Positions 10,771 to 23,139 of a stretch of 64,000 nucleotides of DNA are shown here, piece after piece. Each line of letters opens with the position of its first letter. The stretch's first letter is position 1. Source of the DNA: Jaltomata sinuosa (lineage: Eukaryota > Streptophyta > Magnoliopsida > Solanales > Solanaceae); the NCBI GenBank assembly GCA_003996215.1, contig QJPP01000002.1, forward strand, positions 2,480,001 through 2,544,000. Direction: 5' to 3'. Under the pieces are notes generated by a model that made no database searches, was not told the DNA's origin, and saw only the letters and a program-made list of their open reading frames with translations. The position numbers and the translations under genes are program-made.

Positions 10771-11284
10771 ACTAACCTGTTATGAACTAACTGATAAAGT
10801 AAAAGAAAATTAAGACACAATTTAAATTTTACTCCTATTTTTAAAAATTGTGCAAATATATCCTTTAAGAAATTACTTTTCCAGATAGCGGTAAATTCAG
10901 TTTCTAATGTTTGCTCGGATATTTCTCAACTTTATAAACAAAATATTAGACTGTTATCTAACATTTTTGCAATAACTTATAAAATTTTAAATCATAATCT
11001 GACGTTTTCTCAAAAAATTCAAGTGTGCTCCAAAAAATTCTTTAGATCGTACTTTAAAAGGTCCATAAATTGCAAGAAAAATAAAAGAATGATTATTTAT
11101 TAAATAGTTATCCCGAAACAACTGGTGAAAGTTTCTCAAAAGATTGTGAATATAATTGGGTAATAAGGCCCAGTTTTCACCTTAGCTCAGCCCATAAGAC
11201 TCATTCATCAAAAGTAGGCCCATTACAACTCAAAAATATAGCAGGATTTCCAATTATTATTTCTTGAAAATTTAGTATCATGTA

Positions 11285-11503
11285 CTCCCTCTGTTTTTAA
11301 ATACTTGTTATATTTTTGGTTGCACGTCTCGTAAGAAAAAATATAACTAAGAGGATAATTTAATTATTGCTCCTCTATATTTTTATATTTTTTTTGTACT
11401 ATATTAATATTACTTCATATTTATGACAAAGAATAAAGGTAAAAACAGACAACTAATTATATCTTGATTTTCTAAAATGATAAATATTTAGGAACGGCGA
11501 GAG
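11285..11503. mobile_element. Stowaway-like MITE
   Basis: It starts CTCCCTCTGTTTTTAAATAC after a TA dinucleotide. It ends with the near inverse (TATTTAGGAACGGCGAGAG). This is the CTCCCTC terminal motif and TA target of plant Tc1/mariner MITEs. The right TA is degraded to TG. Confidence 0.6.
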
Positions 11504-11542
11504 TGAAACTTACTAGAGTTATAAAGTGACCATAAAATATTA

Positions 11543-11664
11543 CTCCCTCCGGGGGATTTTACTTATTAACCTTACTAAAAATATATGGTCCAAAATAATT
11601 ATTCTTTTAGAAAAAATCAAGGTATTAAATCAAATATGTGATCAGTAAAGTAGTCCGAAGGAAG
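11543..11664. mobile_element. Stowaway-like MITE
   Basis: It is bounded by TA on both sides. The left end is CTCCCTCCGGGGG. The right end, on the other strand, is CTTCCTTCGGACTACTTTAC. It is 122 bp long with no coding capacity. Confidence 0.6.
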
Positions 11665-13561
11665 TAATTTCAACAATCAAACTAAAATGAATATATGAAA
11701 TATTTATAATTCTGTCACCTTTCAATTCCTAATTAATGTGCACATTGGGACACACTATATCAGTAATAAATAGTGTATGTTCCTTCATACTCCGTCAGTC
11801 CCATATTAATTGGCGACTATACTAAAAATAGTTGACTCATATTAGTTAGCTATCTTACTAAATTAATAAAATATTAATTAAATTTTTTCATATTATTCTT
11901 ATAATTAATTTTTTTTGAAAGTGTTCACACTTGTTTCTTAAGTTTCTTAAGGGGTGAATTAGTAAAACTATCTTTCTCCAACCGTATAAAATATCATATT
12001 TTCTTTTAGTAATATTTTAATATAGAAGCTTCTATCCAAAAACATTAATAAATGGAATAGCTATGTGAATATAGAATTAAATTCCAACTTCTAACAATGG
12101 AGACAGTTGGGCACTTCTCCTTTGACAAATTCCCATCGGTTTAGTAAATAATTACTCTTTTTATTTATCTTATACTTTTTCAGTTTTTAAATAAGTAATT
12201 ATTTTATTTTTTTATTTTATTCTTAAATAAGTTATTATTTAGATTTTCAAGAATAAATTAATCATATTCTTTTAAATTTGTCCTACATAATCAAAAATTA
12301 TTAATTAGAAAAAATCATATTAAATGTACAGTAAAATTTAATTAGGGGTAAGGTAGTGAAATCACATTTTATTTTCTAAGAGTGAGCAATTTTTTTAAGG
12401 GGTGTGATCAACCTAAAATGATTACTTATTTAGGAACGAGAGTAGTTTATGGATTTTTTTCACAGTATGATATACAGATTTTTTTAGCAAATTAAAAAAT
12501 TGGAGCACTCCATGTTTGATTAATCTCCATTTCATACCCTTTTGACTACAATTAAAGACATTTTTTAATCATTCATTTGACAATAAAGAAAAATTAAAAA
12601 AAATTAAAAAAAATTGTTATGACTCTTTTAGAGTTTAGAGGGGTGTTGAAAGAATTTTAAATGTCTATTCTTTAACGACTAAATTTGGACTTTTTTGCTC
12701 TAGTACAAGAGACTAAATTTTCTACCATGAGTTCCTAGTAGTGAAAATGAAAGACAAGACTTTTGCAAAATTATCCTATATATGAAAATATGATGTTCTT
12801 TCCTTCCAAAATTGTGTTGGATTAATTTTATGTATAATTATTATTTTTTAATTAAACAAAAGTTTAATAAAAAAGAGTAACATGAAGCTCGAACATGTGA
12901 GACAAAAAACCTCATATGTTACACAACTCTTATCTCCAACCTTAAGATTGTGAGTTCGAATCATTAAAAAAGCAAAAAAAATGACTTCTAGGGAGGAGTT
13001 AAAAATAAAGTGAGATGAGATGTAGCAAACGCTGCTCTAACAACATGATATGAAACATGAAATATATATATTGATAGAACTAAAGCTTATTACAGGAGAT
13101 AAGAGTACTCAAAGATAAAGCAGAGACATGATAGAAATTATAGAAGAAGCTGGATGAGAGACAGAGAGACTAATACAACGGGGTGAGAAGCCATAAGAAA
13201 CAAAGACGAGAGATACAGAGATAAATCAACAACATTTACTACCCATTTTCCCCTAATCTATTGTATTTAACTCGTACTCCTAATCCGAATTCTTCGTATA
13301 TATAATTTGCTAATTTTCCAAAAAGTAAATCCAAAGCCCAATTCTTCTAAATATTGAGAATTTTTTTGTTGGAGAATCTGATCAAATTGATCGAAAATCT
13401 CATCATCTATTATTGTTAGGAAGGTAGGTCAACCAATCAACCCAAACTACAAATTATTCTTATTGAGTTCCTCTTAAAAATAATACTACTAGTAAGATGG
13501 ATCCACTAAATTGTATCTAATTAATTGTGCTTCTCTCATCCAAAATTTGATGATTCATTTA

Positions 13562-13830
13562 CTCCCTCGTAACTACTTTACTTGTCGTCCTTACTAAAAA
13601 TAAATGATTTAAAATAATTATTATTTAAAAAATTAAAGTATAATTAATTGTTATTTCCAATTTACCTTTAGTCATGAATATGAAGAGATATTAATGTAGT
13701 ACAAAAGAGAAAAATATTAAATATTGAAAAGTAATAAATAAGGATGGTTTAATTAAAGTACACTTAATTAATATTTTTCTTAAGCAACATGTAAATAGAA
13801 AATACGATAAGTAAAATAGTCCGAAAGAAA
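13562..13830. mobile_element. Stowaway-like MITE
   Basis: TA flanks are at 13560-13561 and 13831-13832. The left end is CTCCCTCGTAACTACTTTAC. The right end is the degenerate inverse (AAGTAAAATAGTCCGAAAG). The interior shares CCTTACTAAAAATA-type sequence with the elements at 11543 and 20517. Confidence 0.55.
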
Positions 13831-14493
13831 TAACTCTTTTTTACTAAACGAATCACTAATAATGAATATATTATTGATATAGATATTCACGCTAAACACA
13901 TATTTTATAATTAGAGTAATTTATATTGCGTACTGTACTATTTTGTATCGACTCACTTAATAAATTCTGGTCCTACACTAGATTATAGAGAGTGGACAAG
14001 TATATTATAGATTATAGCCTATGTTATTTTATTTGATATTATAGAATTGATTCATCTCTTTCTAGATACGCACACTCCGCCAAATAAATCTTGATGTCGA
14101 CAATTATAAAAGACAATAATGTATCGCGTGACAGGGTGATTTATAGCGATCAAAAGATGATCAATTGAATATTTTTCATAATCAAAAAATTATATTATAT
14201 ATATATTTCGTCACCTCATTTTGCCGGAATCTGCCACACCAAGCAAGCCAGCGCCTCTTCTTCGCAAGATATATCCCGGTGCTCCCTTCACCTTTATCTC
14301 TATTTGTCCTAGTCTTTTACTTCTTCGTTTTCTTTGCAACCAGTTTCAATTTTGGGAAGTTGTTAGTCGTCTGTTGGATTTCTGAGATTGTTTGCTATTT
14401 GTTGTGTTACTTTGTGCCTTTTCCCTTCTTGTTTGCTTTTGGATTGTGTAGCAATAGTCTGGTCCTTTTCCCTGTGTAGTTTTCCTTTACTTA

Positions 14494-14541
14494 GTGGCTT
14501 TGTTGGTTGATGGGAGGCTAGGGTCATGTCATCGGAGCGGT

Positions 14542-14575
<34 letters not shown>

Positions 14576-17562
14576 AGTTGGGGTCGGGGTCGGGGTTGGG
14601 GTTGGGGTTGGGGTCAGGGTCAGGGTCGGGTTCGGGGTCGGGGTCGGGGTCGGGGTCGGGGCCGGGGGTGGGAGGTAGGAGGGGTAAGCGGGCCAAGGGT
14701 GCCTCTAGGTTGCGAGTAGGGTCTTGGAATATAGGAACTTTATCCGGTAAGTCCGTAGAGTTAGTCAAGAGTCTTAGGAAGAGAAGGATTAGCATAGCTT
14801 GTGTCCAGGAGACTAAATGGGTGGGCACTAAGGCGCGGGTAGTGGATGGGTATAAGTTGTGGTACTCGGGAGGCGTTAGGAATAGGAATGGCGTGGGCAT
14901 CTTAGTTGATGAGGAGCTTCGGGAGCATGTGGTTGAGGTCGCGAGGGTCAACGATAGGATGATGTTGATCAAGTTAGTCGTTGGAGGTTCTACTCTGAAT
15001 ATTATTAGTGCCTACGCACCCCACGCGGGTTTGGAGGAGGAGGAGAAGGCGGGCTTTTGGGAGGCGTTGGACGAGGTGGTGAGAGGGGTACCAAACTCTG
15101 AGAAGATTTTCATAGGTGGGGATTTCAATGGGCACATCGGGTCATCCCCTGGGGGTTACGCTGAGGTGCATGGAGGTTTTGGTTTCGGGGAGAGGAACGC
15201 AGGAGGGGCGTCCCTATTGCATTTTGCTAGAGCCTCTGGGTTGTGGGTAGCAAATTCGAGCTTCCCGAAAAAAGAGGAGCATTTGGTTACCTTTCGTAGT
15301 TCGGTGGCCAAGACGCAAATTGATTTTTTGCTCCTTAGGAAGGGGGATAGAGGTCTGTGTAAAGACTGCAAGGTAATACCGAGTGAGAACCTTTCGACCC
15401 AGCATAAGCTCTTGGTGATGGACTTGGAGATTAGACAGGAGAGAAGAAAGAAGAGGGTGGATGATCGGCCGAGAATTAGATGGGGTAGCTTGACTATGGG
15501 TAGTGCCATAGAAATAGGGGAGAATTTGATGACCTCGAAGGCGTGGGATAGCAGAGGAGATGCGGATAGTATGTGGGAGGCGACTTCCAGTTGCATAAGG
15601 GAGACAGCTAGTGAGGTGTTAGGTGTCTCGAGAGGCCGCTCTGACAAGCATCGAGGGGATTGGTGGTGGAATGGAGAAGTAAAAGGGAAGGTGGAGGCAA
15701 AAAAGAGGGCGTACGCGAAGTTGGCTGAAAGTAAGGATGAGGAGGAGAAGCGCAAGAGTAGGGAGAAGTACAAGATAGCTAGGAGAGAGGCTAAGTTGGC
15801 GGTTACGGCGGCTAAGACTGCAGCTTTCGAGAGCTTATACGCTGCTTTGGAAGGTAAAGGTGGAGATAAGAAGTTGTTTAGGCTAGCCAAGGCTAGGGAG
15901 AGGAGGGCCCGGGACCTTGATCAGGTGAAGTGCATCAAAGACGAGGATGGTAAAGTGTTGGTGGAGGATGTGCTCATTAGGAAGAGATGGCAGACTTATT
16001 TCCATCGGCTCCTAAATGAAGAGGGTGACGGAGGCATTGTGTTGGGAGAGTTAGAGCACTCGGAGAGGCGCTGTGACTATGGTCATTGTAGGCATTTTAG
16101 GGTAGAGGAGGTGAGAGGTGTTATTCGTAGGTTGCATAGGGGTAGAGCGGTCGGACATGATGAAATTCCGGTGGATTTTTGGAAATGTACGGGCAGCGTA
16201 GGGATGGAATGGCTGACGGGGTTGTTCAATGTTATTTTCAGGACGGCGAAGATGCCCGGAGCTTGGAGATGGAGCACGATGATTCCATTGTACAAGAATA
16301 AGGGTGACATCCAAAATTGCAATAACTATAGGGGTATCAAGTTGTTGAGTCACACCATGAAGGTCTGGGAGAGAGTTGTGGAGTTGAGGTTAAGAGGAAT
16401 TGTGACTATTTCTGAGAATCAGTTCGGTTTCATGCCAGGACGGTCGACTACTGAGGCTATTCATCTCGTGAGGAGATTGGTGGAGCAGTATAGGGAGAGG
16501 AAGAAGGATTTGCATATGGTGTTTATCGACCTAGAAAAGGCTTACGACAGAGTACCCAGGGAGGTTCTTTGGAGGTGCTTGGAGGTCAGGGGGGTGCCCA
16601 TGGCTTACACTAAGGTGATTAGGGACATGTACGATGGCGCAAAGACTCGAGTTAGGTCAGCGGGGGGAGATTCCGAGCATTTCCCTGTGGGGATGGGATT
16701 GCACCAGGGATCGTCCCTTAGCCCCTTTTTATTTGCCTTGGTGATGGATGTGTTGACGCGGCAAATTCAAGGCGAGGTGCCCTGGTGTATGTTATTTGCG
16801 GACGACGTAGTTTTGATTGAGGAGACCCGCGAAGGAGTTAACGACAAATTAGAGGTTTGGAGAAAGACCCTGGAGTCTAAAGGGTTTAGGTTGAGTAGGA
16901 CCAAGACGGAATATGTGGAGTGCAAGTTCAGTGAGGGGACATATGTGACCGACGTGGAAGTGAGGCTTGACGCGCATGTCATCCGAAAAAGAGATAGCTT
17001 CAAGTACCTTGGGTCTATTATCCAGGGTAATGGTGAGATTGACGAGGATGTGACCCATCGGATTGGTGCAGGGTGGATGAAATGGCGGCTCGCATCCGGG
17101 GTCTTGTGTGATAAAAAGGTGCCTCTCAAACTGAAAGGCAAGTTCTACAGAGCAGCAGTTAGACCGGCTATGTTGTATGGGGCGGAGTGTTGGCCGATCA
17201 AGAACTCTCACGTTCAGAAGATGAAGGTGGCTGAGATGAGGATGTTGCGCTGGATGTGTGGGTTTACTAGGAGGGATAGGCTTAGGAATACGGATATTCG
17301 TGAGAAGGTGGGAGTGTCTTCCGTGGAAGATAAGATGCGGAAAGGGAGGTTGCGATGGTTTGGGCATGTGATGAGGAGAGGTTCAGAGGCCCCTGTGCGG
17401 CGGTGTGAGAGGCTGGCTATGGATGGGTTTAAGAGAGGTCGTGGTAGACCGAAGAAATATTGGAGAGAGGTGATCAGGCGGGATTTGGCGCATTTGCAGC
17501 TTACCGAGGACATGACCTTAGATAGGAAGGCGTGGAGGGCTCAGATTAGGGTTGTAGGTTAG
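14494..17562 (+). CDS. LINE polyprotein: APE endonuclease + reverse transcriptase
   Basis: The frame is open for 1022 codons. Residues about 15-58 are a Gly-Ser run from GGGGTC repeats, then a basic patch (GGRRGKRAKG). An APE-type endonuclease follows at about 73-315: SWNIG at 77-81, QETKW near 106-110, GGDFNGHIG at 208-216, and TQH at 302-304 in place of the usual SDH. The reverse transcriptase spans about 540-840: D679 in FIDLEKAYDRVP, GLHQGSSLSPFLF, and the catalytic FADD at 768-771. The C-terminus has the Trp-rich region typical of RTE proteins. There is no stop or frameshift, so the catalytic parts look intact. The frame opens with GTG; no in-frame ATG occurs between the upstream TAG (14455) and about residue 153, inside the endonuclease. 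Either initiation is non-AUG, translation needs an upstream exon or frame, or the 5' end is altered. Confidence 0.85.
14541..14667 (+). repeat. GGGGTC hexanucleotide repeat, G-quadruplex-prone
   Basis: About 21 imperfect GGGGTC/GGGGTT/GGTCAG units lie on the plus strand near the start of the LINE frame and encode Gly-Ser/Gly-Leu. Runs of four G spaced by two bases satisfy the usual pattern for G-quadruplex formation in DNA or RNA. The repeat is in multiples of six, so length change keeps the frame. Confidence 0.85.
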
Positions 17563-20003
17563 TAGGTTGGTTGGTTTCTTTGTAGGGAGGAGTGCGGGGT
17601 TTTGTTGTCCTTTTAGTAGTTGAAAGGCTACGCTTGTAGCTTTTGTTTCTTCTGCGCCAGTTACTTGCTAGTGCCTTGTGTAGCTAGATTTTTATATTAT
17701 TTTGTAGTAGTATAGTTTTGTTTTAGCTGTTGTTTTGTTTATTGGTTATATCTCCTGGATTGCTTTGAGCCGAGGGTCTATCGGAAACAGCCTATTTACT
17801 TCATTCTGGGATAAAGGTATGGTCTGCGTACATCTCACCCTCCCCAGACCCCACTTTGTGGGAATATACTGGGTATGTTGTTGTTGATACGTCTCTGAAA
17901 GTATTTTATGAACTTTGATCAATCACACATTAACCATCTAGTATTGGCAAAAGCATTTTTGATCAATTTGATATATTAGTCGAATATAAGATTGCTACTT
18001 TTCAGAAGTACTTTTTTCCAAAAATCACTTCTAACACAATTTTTAAAATAAAAAATAAGTAGATTTTGAAAACTTAGGTCAAACAAACTATTAAAGTATA
18101 TATATGTAATAAATGATTATTTAACTAATTACTTAAAGGATGATAATTTCAAGTGGTAGCTAAATTTATTTTTAATTGGGATATTTGAGTCCACACCTCA
18201 CAAAGAACATTCTTTTTTCATGTCCAAATGACTTCAATTTAATTTGTTGAAAAGGTCTTCTTAATTATTAAAGGAAAAAGAATAGCACACTAAGCTTGAA
18301 AATTTCTTCATAGGGCCCTTTAATAAAGAATAACAAACCTAGAAATCAATAAATTCTTTGCAAAATTATTTTTTTAATTAAAATTATCCATAACCATATA
18401 CAGTATTACTTTGAATGAGTATCACACCCATCATTATATAAGGTCATGTCAAGTCAATTGGTTTTGTAGTTTTTACAATAACTTTTTATAATTTTTTAAA
18501 AATAGATTTTCAGTTTTTACACGTAAAAGTATCTGAAAATAATATATATGAGAATTTGAAAAAGAGAATTTCTTTTATTCAAATTATAAGTAGTCATAGG
18601 AGGTCATTTTTTCGATCATCACGTAAATTAGAATAGATAGAGTATATATTAAGTAGCAATTGGGGGGAAAAACATAAATAGCCAGCACACTAAAATGTAC
18701 AACAACACCCTAACCCTATTGTTTAGTATAATAATTAACCCTAAATACATCTAACCATATTAATTAGGATATATTCAATAGAAACCTTACATAAAATTAG
18801 GTCAAGAAGTCTCCAATTTAAAAAGATCTGGCATACTTTTCTAATTAAAAAGACTTCTTTCCTTCTCTCTCTTTATGTTCTCAATTACCCAAATAAAAAA
18901 AGGATGTGTTTGCATATATATAATTTATATTTGTTCAATGAGGCCCGTGCTAAGTTTGGGTTCAAATTTATGCTATTAAAATAGTCATTTTAATTAAAAA
19001 GGTATAATTTATCAAATTACTTGTTGTTGCTTCTAATCCATTGCTCGATTTTGCTGTATGCGAGAAGGATGCGAAAAATTTGTAAAGGTAAATAGAGATT
19101 TTCAAATCAGACTTTAAATTGGTGTACTGCATATTAAGAAGACAGTTCACCCTATTTCTCATTTAAGATTGAATAAGATTAGATTAGACTCATTAAATTC
19201 GTTCTCAAATAATTCACAATGGAATTAGGCCTAGGTATATAAGAGTTTCTTGTGATTTCAATATGATTTTTTTATTACTTTATTTTTTTAATATTTAATT
19301 TTTAATATATTTTACTTAAATCGAGAGTTTATCAAAAATGATCTTTCTTCCTTTACGGAATAGAAATAAGGCTGCATCCGGCCAATATCCTTTTCAAACT
19401 CATTTATGAAATTAAATTGGGTAAATTATTGTTGACTTTTATAGGTTAATTATATTGGTCAAATTGACTATAGTAGAAGCTTCTATATATATCCAAAGAG
19501 ACCAATAAAAATAAAAAAATAAAATAAATTAAAAGGCTGTCAACAAATACCAAAAGTCAAAGTCTTCAGAAAACAATGAAAAGAAGTGGTCTTTGTAATG
19601 AATAGTCAACTTAGTTGTGAATATCTTGTCTCTTATAATTACTTCCTCACTTTCGTTTCAAATTATTTATCGTGTATTTTTAAAAATACGTTAATCATAA
19701 TTACCATGATGTGACATGATATACTTGTGAAGTAATCGAATTTTCAAAGTCTTTTTGCTCAAGTCTGATCCTATTAATTAAGTTTTTGATGTTCATTCAT
19801 GATTCATGTGATAACTATGTAACTTGAACAAACTATAATAAGAAGTTTATTATTTTGTTTTTGCTTTACGTGACGGTTGAATCTTTCTATGAATAATAAT
19901 AATAAGAAAAAGTGTCACCAATTAGAAGTATGCACGAGTAAAGGGGAAAATGAGAGGAAAAGAATCTATTCACTCGACTGTTTCTTATCACAATTCTTTT
20001 CAT

Positions 20004-20372
20004 AGTAGGTGCCGTTTGGTCATAAGAATAAAAAATTATTTCACTTTTTTAGAATTTTCAAAATTGGAGTTAGAGTTGTGTTTGACCATAACTTTTATAA
20101 TAATTATCTAGATCTTAAATATATATTTTAAAAATATATAAAATATAATTTAAAAATAAAATATAATTTAAATGGGGTTATTTTATGAAAATAAAAAATT
20201 TAGGATTTTTTCAAAAAAATAATAATTAAAAAGTGAAAAAAGTGAGTTGGCAAAAAGTGAAACACCCTCATTTTTTCAAATACAACTCCGGAGTTGTATT
20301 TGGAATTTTTTCAAAAAAGTGAAATAATTTTTAGAAAAAAACTGAAAAATTCTCATGGCCAAACGCCTACTA
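20004..20372. mobile_element. hAT-type MITE with GTTTGG ends
   Basis: The left end TAGGTGCCGTTTGGTCATAA and the right end, read on the other strand, TAGGCGTTTGGCCATGAGAA are inverted copies. Both then continue into AATTATTTCAC-like sequence. GTTTGG-cored ends of this type are frequent on non-autonomous hAT elements of dicots. No clear 8-bp duplication was found. Confidence 0.55.
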
Positions 20373-20516
20373 AAAGTATTTATCGATTCTCTAGAGAAAT
20401 ATGTCGATCTAGAAAAAATAATTCGAGGATTTCAATTGATCTTTTTCGAAGAATTAATCCAATTAATAATTTTATTATTTACGCCGAATAAGTCCTACTA
20501 AAATTAAAAGTTTAGT

Positions 20517-20788
20517 ACTTTTTTCAGATCACTTTATTTATCGTCCTAACTAAAAATAGATAGTACAACATAATTGTCATTTTAAAAAATCAAGGAATAA
20601 TTAGTTGTTTCTTTCCCTCTTTAACATTGATCATAAATATAAAGAGATATTAATGTAGTGCAAAAGAGAGAATTATTAAATATTGAGGAATAATAAATAA
20701 GAATAGTTAGTCAATTTACACTTTAGTTATTATTTTCTTAAAAAATGTTTAAACTAAAAATATGACAAATAAAATAATCCGGCAAAAT
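20517..20788. mobile_element. degenerate Stowaway-like MITE
   Basis: It shares CTTTATTTATCGTCCTAACT and ACAAATAAAATAATCCG-like end sequence with the MITEs at 11543 and 13562, in the same layout. Termini are eroded. Confidence 0.4.
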
Positions 20789-21175
20789 TACATAGTTTTA
20801 CATAGTGTACAACTACATCTCTCAACACAACAAAAGACTAAATTCCAAATATGACAATTTCAACACAAGAAAAGAAGAAGTAGAATGCCAAATTGATGTT
20901 GATTTTTTTTTCCGTAGAATTCGAAGAAAATTAAAAACTTCAGTCTCATCTCTCAGGATATTTGAATTTTCATGCTAATAATTAAAAATTCAAGAAAAAG
21001 TTGATTTTTATTTATATCTGATATAATTAATTATAAATCATGATGATTGATGCAATCATTGGTTTGCATTTGGTCAAAGTGTCACATATATGTCTGTATT
21101 TTGAAACCATTTACAATAGTTTCTAGTTACAAGTTAACTATGGTAGACAACTATTACTAGAAATAAAAGTTTTTT

Positions 21176-21418
21176 TCAACGCGAATTAGTGAAAAAATTA
21201 TGTTATAAAATATTATTTTTTTATTTATTTTTCACTGAATTAGTTTACTGAAAAAATACATGGCAGAAAATAGATTCTCACTGAAATAGGTGGAAAATGT
21301 TCTAATTTTTCATATGAAAATATTACTATTTTTTATTTTTTCACTGATTCAATCAAAATATCTGTAAAAGTAGTTACTGAATATTTTTCAGTTAAAAAAT
21401 AGTGATCTTTTAATAGTG
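21176..21418. repeat. dispersed repeat, copy 1 (inverted partner at 42358-42560)
   Basis: The segment contains CTCACTGAAATAGGTGGAAAA and TCAATCAAAATATCTGTAAAAG. The same order in inverse orientation occurs at 42358-42560, about 21 kb away. It is rich in short CACTGAA/TTCAGT inverted motifs and looks like a small non-autonomous DNA element of unidentified superfamily. Confidence 0.5.
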
Positions 21419-21459
21419 TATAACATGTCGAAAAAGTAAATTATTGTATACAACATGAT

Positions 21460-22300
21460 TATCTTAGAAGCCCAACTTGGATTAAGCACATAGATAGTGT
21501 ATTTAATTTTTTCATCAGGAGATTTTTAAAATTGACTAACTTAATGGAACATGCACTAATTAATTAGGTAATCCCAAATTGGTTTTCCATTTTTGCCCAT
21601 GCATATGTCTTGCAAAATTAATTAGTCTTGTTTGTCCTTTATTGGAAATAAATACGCAAGTAAAACACAAATATAAAAGGAAAAAAAATAATAAACGACT
21701 ATTTATTTAAAACGCCAAGTATATATTATTTTGGAAAAATATTTAAGACAACGAGGTAGAATAAGCATGACGAGTAAAACACATATATAAAAGGAAAAAA
21801 TAACAAACAACTATTTTTTTAAACGCCAAGTATTATTTTGGAAAAATATTTAAGACGAGAGATAGAATAAGAAGCATGACGTGAAAGAAAAAAAGTTAAG
21901 TTGACATATAAAAGAAAGTTTAAAATGTCCAGGTTTATATGATTGAAATTTTTTAGATATTTCTTTTAGCAAAATTTTTAATGCATTCATATGAATATAT
22001 GAAAATAATAAGTCAATCAAGATTCAAGAATTGGTAAATGCAATCAAGAAAAGGCATCCCAAAATAGAAGAAAAAGAGATTAATATGATGACTTTTCTTT
22101 TTAGATATTTTAAAAACTCTAGAAAAAGAGACCAAAATAAAAATAAACATAAAAGGATATATATATACATATATAAACAAGATTTTAAATGTTTGGTCAA
22201 AAAGTCAAGTCTTCAGAAGTCTATGAAAGGGATGGTCTTTTATTATGAATATTCAACATTTGTGAAGGTAAGTATAAGTTACGTTGGTTGACCGCGTAAA
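21460..22300. repeat. local direct duplication, copy 1 (partner about 26550-27000)
   Basis: The region shares TAGTGTATTTA, AACGCCAAGTATTATTT, AATATTTAAGACGAGA and CATATGAATATATGAAAATA with about 26550-27000 in the same order and orientation. It also contains an internal near-repeat, with AAGTATATATTATTTTGGAA at about 21718 matching AAGTATTATTTTGGAAAAAT at about 21827. The short open frame at 22031-22291 has no domain and is not conserved in the partner copy. Confidence 0.55.
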
Positions 22301-23139
22301 AATGATTCATTTTGATAACGAATTTCACGGTAACCAAAACTTGAAGTTAGTTTTTCGATGTCTAATCATTTTTCTTTCTTCGATATTCAATGAACTCTAG
22401 GAGCTATTTCAAATAAGACAAGAATGAAAGCAAGACTGAAAGGGCAGGAAAGAATGAAATACTAGGGGCGAATCCATTTTAGATGATCGATTACAATTTG
22501 GATATAGAAACAAATGATTTTATAAAAAATCGTATGTTTTATTTACAATTTTTTTGTATTACTTATACTATTTTCGATGAAAAATGAGATATAACTAAAC
22601 GATTTTTTTTTTCTAATCGGGAGACGAGAAGGATTCTAGAGCAAATGTTAATTTAGTACAAAAAAAGAGCTACGGAACTCATTGTTAATTCATCACTAAA
22701 TAGCTCATAATCAATAAGTTTTTCAAAATATATATTATTATATTAATTTATAACTAAATAGAATTAATGATAGTTTTTCTTACTGTTTAGCTATAGAAGT
22801 TGTTCGTCAAACGTACCTAATTCCTATTTTTTGTAGTGTTCTTCAGTACTAATTTAGTAAAGAAATTTAAGGCGCTTATTGCTGAAACATAGCAATCAAG
22901 ATTTCAATTTTATTAGTTGAATTTTCAAAGTCTTTTTTATCAAGTCTGATCCTATTCATTTCTTGATGTTCATTACCTTGACAATAACTCTTTCGATTTA
23001 TATTTTGTTTTTCAAAAGTCAATTTAATTAATTTTTTAAATAAAATTAAAGCTAATATAACATTTTAAGATTATGATTTAAATATTCCAAAGCTCTACAA
23101 AAACCAGTACAAATGCATGTCCCCAAAAGTAAGGTGTTT
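22300..23139. other. intergenic, AT-rich
   Basis: No gene is seen. Positions about 22930-22985 duplicate part of about 19740-19810. Confidence 0.4.

Larger units (their letters stand above)
10241..13561. other. intergenic, AT-rich, MITE-dense
   Basis: No gene is supported. Beyond the MITEs listed separately, Stowaway-like remnants may lie at about 11785-12000 and about 12150-12445. A B-box-like GTGAGTTCGAATC at about 12947-12960 suggests an old SINE fragment. Positions 13020-13250 are purine-rich with no recognised feature. Confidence 0.4.
14210..17889 (+). mobile_element. RTE-type non-LTR retrotransposon (LINE)
   Basis: A GC-richer island of about 3.7 kb in an AT-rich setting. It holds one long endonuclease/reverse transcriptase frame (14494-17562). 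A 3' tail of about 325 bp contains CCGAGGGTCTATCGGAAACA and CCAGACCCCAC, and ends in a short TTG repeat (GTTGTTGTTG near 17877-17886). RTE elements characteristically encode a single protein and end in short tandem repeats and not long poly(A). The 3' tail is a very common Solanaceae repeat to my knowledge. The 5' boundary is approximate and no target duplication was found. Confidence 0.8.
17890..21175. other. intergenic, AT-rich
   Basis: No gene is supported. About 19490-19620 and about 19740-19810 are diverged copies of sequence at about 22195-22260 and 22930-22985, sharing AGTCTTCAGAA and TCAAGTCTGATCCTATT. This region is therefore part of a set of local direct duplications. MITEs within it are listed separately. 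Confidence 0.45.

Noticed and set aside
14165..14479. 104-codon hydrophobic open frame upstream of the LINE protein
   Set aside because: It lacks an ATG at its start, is in another frame, and is T-rich 5' region of the LINE. A membrane protein is not supported.
14529..17513. Several antisense open frames (up to 244 codons) opposite the LINE protein
   Set aside because: They are shadows of the long GC-richer coding frame. Their translations are low-complexity (for example Asp-Pro runs opposite GGGGTC) and lack domains.
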